From Oscillospiraceae bacterium (GTDB taxonomy: Bacteria; Bacillota; Clostridia; Oscillospirales; Oscillospiraceae), in assembly GCA_902802215.1 (NCBI GenBank), contig CADCLH010000107.1:1-7011 (forward strand): a DNA stretch of 7,011 bases. Reading direction: 5' to 3'. This document shows, piece by piece, positions 6,363 to 7,011 of the stretch. The notes below the pieces were generated by a model that saw only the letters and a program-made list of their open reading frames with translations, made no database searches and had not been told where the DNA came from. The stretch's first letter is position 1; each line of letters starts with the position of its first letter. The translations under genes were made by a program, and so were the position numbers.

Positions 6363-7011
6363 AGCTGAGCATCATCGTCCCGATCTACAATGTGGAGCCC
6401 TATCTGGAAGCGTGTCTGGATTCTTTGCTCGCCCAGACGATCGGGGATTTTGAGATCCTGCTTGTTGACGACGGGTCGAAGGACCACTCGGGCGAGATCG
6501 CGGACCGCTACGCCGCGGCGCACCCGGAGCGCATCCGCTGCATGCACATTGACAACGGCGGGCAGGGGCGGGCGCGCAATCTCGCGCTGCCGCTTGCGCA
6601 GGGAGAGTTTGTGGGCTTCATCGACAGCGACGACTGGATCGAGCCGGATATGTACGAAAAGCTGTACGGCAAAGCGCAGGAGACCGGGGCCGACGTCGTG
6701 TACTGCGATTTTCTGGAGCACTTTTCCGACGGGCGCGAGCAGATCCTCCCTGCGGCGTATCAGGCCCACCCGCTCAGCGCGGCCGGGTCCTCCTGCAACA
6801 AGATCTTCCGGAGAGCGCTGATCGGGGAGCTGCGCTTCCCCGAGGGGCTGTGGTACGAGGATTTCTACTTCTCGGCGGTCATGCTGGTGCGGGCCGCAAA
6901 GACGGCGTATGTACGCGAGCCCCTGTATATCTACCGCCGCGGGCAGGAATCCACCATGCACAACAACAACGCCGCCAAAAATCTGGATATGCTCCGCATC
7001 ATGGAGATGCT
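6359..7011 (+). CDS. GT2 family glycosyltransferase, 3' end missing
   Basis: This is the first 217 residues of an inverting GT-A fold family 2 glycosyltransferase; the frame is open to the window end. It begins with the classic strand-turn KLSIIVPIYNVEPYLEACLDSLL and continues to the nucleotide-binding LLVDDGSKDHSG (Asp37, Asp38). NGGQGRARNLAL follows, then the metal-binding DSDD (89-92) before WIEPDMYEKL, and the likely catalytic-base region WYEDFYF (Glu167, Asp168). YIYRRGQESTM near 190-200 is also typical of EpsH/WcaA-like enzymes of surface-polysaccharide clusters. All motifs expected in the visible part are intact. It should be cytoplasmic, adding a sugar to a lipid-linked precursor. The start is set by GGAGAGG and by the ATGA overlap with the membrane protein gene, which suggests translational coupling. 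Donor sugar and acceptor cannot be read from the sequence. Confidence 0.92.
   Translation, partial: MKLSIIVPIYNVEPYLEACLDSLLAQTIGDFEILLVDDGSKDHSGEIADRYAAAHPERIRCMHIDNGGQGRARNLALPLAQGEFVGFIDSDDWIEPDMYEKLYGKAQETGADVVYCDFLEHFSDGREQILPAAYQAHPLSAAGSSCNKIFRRALIGELRFPEGLWYEDFYFSAVMLVRAAKTAYVREPLYIYRRGQESTMHNNNAAKNLDMLRIMEM

Overview
The window (GC-rich, roughly 60% by eye) looks like a chromosomal segment of a Bacillota/Clostridia bacterium, most likely an Oscillospiraceae-type gut anaerobe. The basis is the adjacent radical SAM (TIGR03960-like) and radical-SAM-linked (DUF2344/TIGR03936-like) genes, a Firmicutes-style L19, sigma-A-like promoters and strong Shine-Dalgarno sites. The taxon is an inference from gene content and style, not from a search. 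All five genes lie on the + strand.

Region 1 (2-2060): the 3' part of a radical SAM enzyme whose 5' end lies outside the window, overlapping by 8 bases the gene for its usual partner protein. Both are of unknown function. The radical SAM gene appears to lack about ten residues that I expect in the core barrel, and it has several unusual substitutions in normally conserved motifs.

Region 2 (2061-2585): a self-contained rplS unit. It has a near-consensus extended -10 promoter embedded in short palindromes, a leader of about 95 nt that could fold and mask the ribosome binding site, the 113-residue L19 gene, and a 13-bp perfect-stem intrinsic terminator. The usual rplS neighbours (rpsP, rimM, trmD) are not beside it.

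Region 3 (2586-7011): a new promoter (TTTACA-17-TAAAAT) starts a translationally coupled surface-glycan operon. In order it holds a double GT4 glycosyltransferase (two complete GT-B units in one chain), an O-antigen ligase/polymerase-like membrane protein with about 12 membrane segments, and a GT2 glycosyltransferase cut by the window end. The three genes are joined by ATGA 4-base overlaps. Together they could add sugars to a lipid-linked precursor in the cytoplasm (GT4, GT2) and polymerise or ligate it outside the membrane (Wzy/WaaL-like protein). The glycan itself cannot be named from this sequence.

I see no tRNA, rRNA, CRISPR array, insertion sequence or phage gene. The most unusual items are the two-in-one GT4 protein, the apparent in-frame gap in the radical SAM core, and the compact control region of rplS. 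Nothing here proves a new system.
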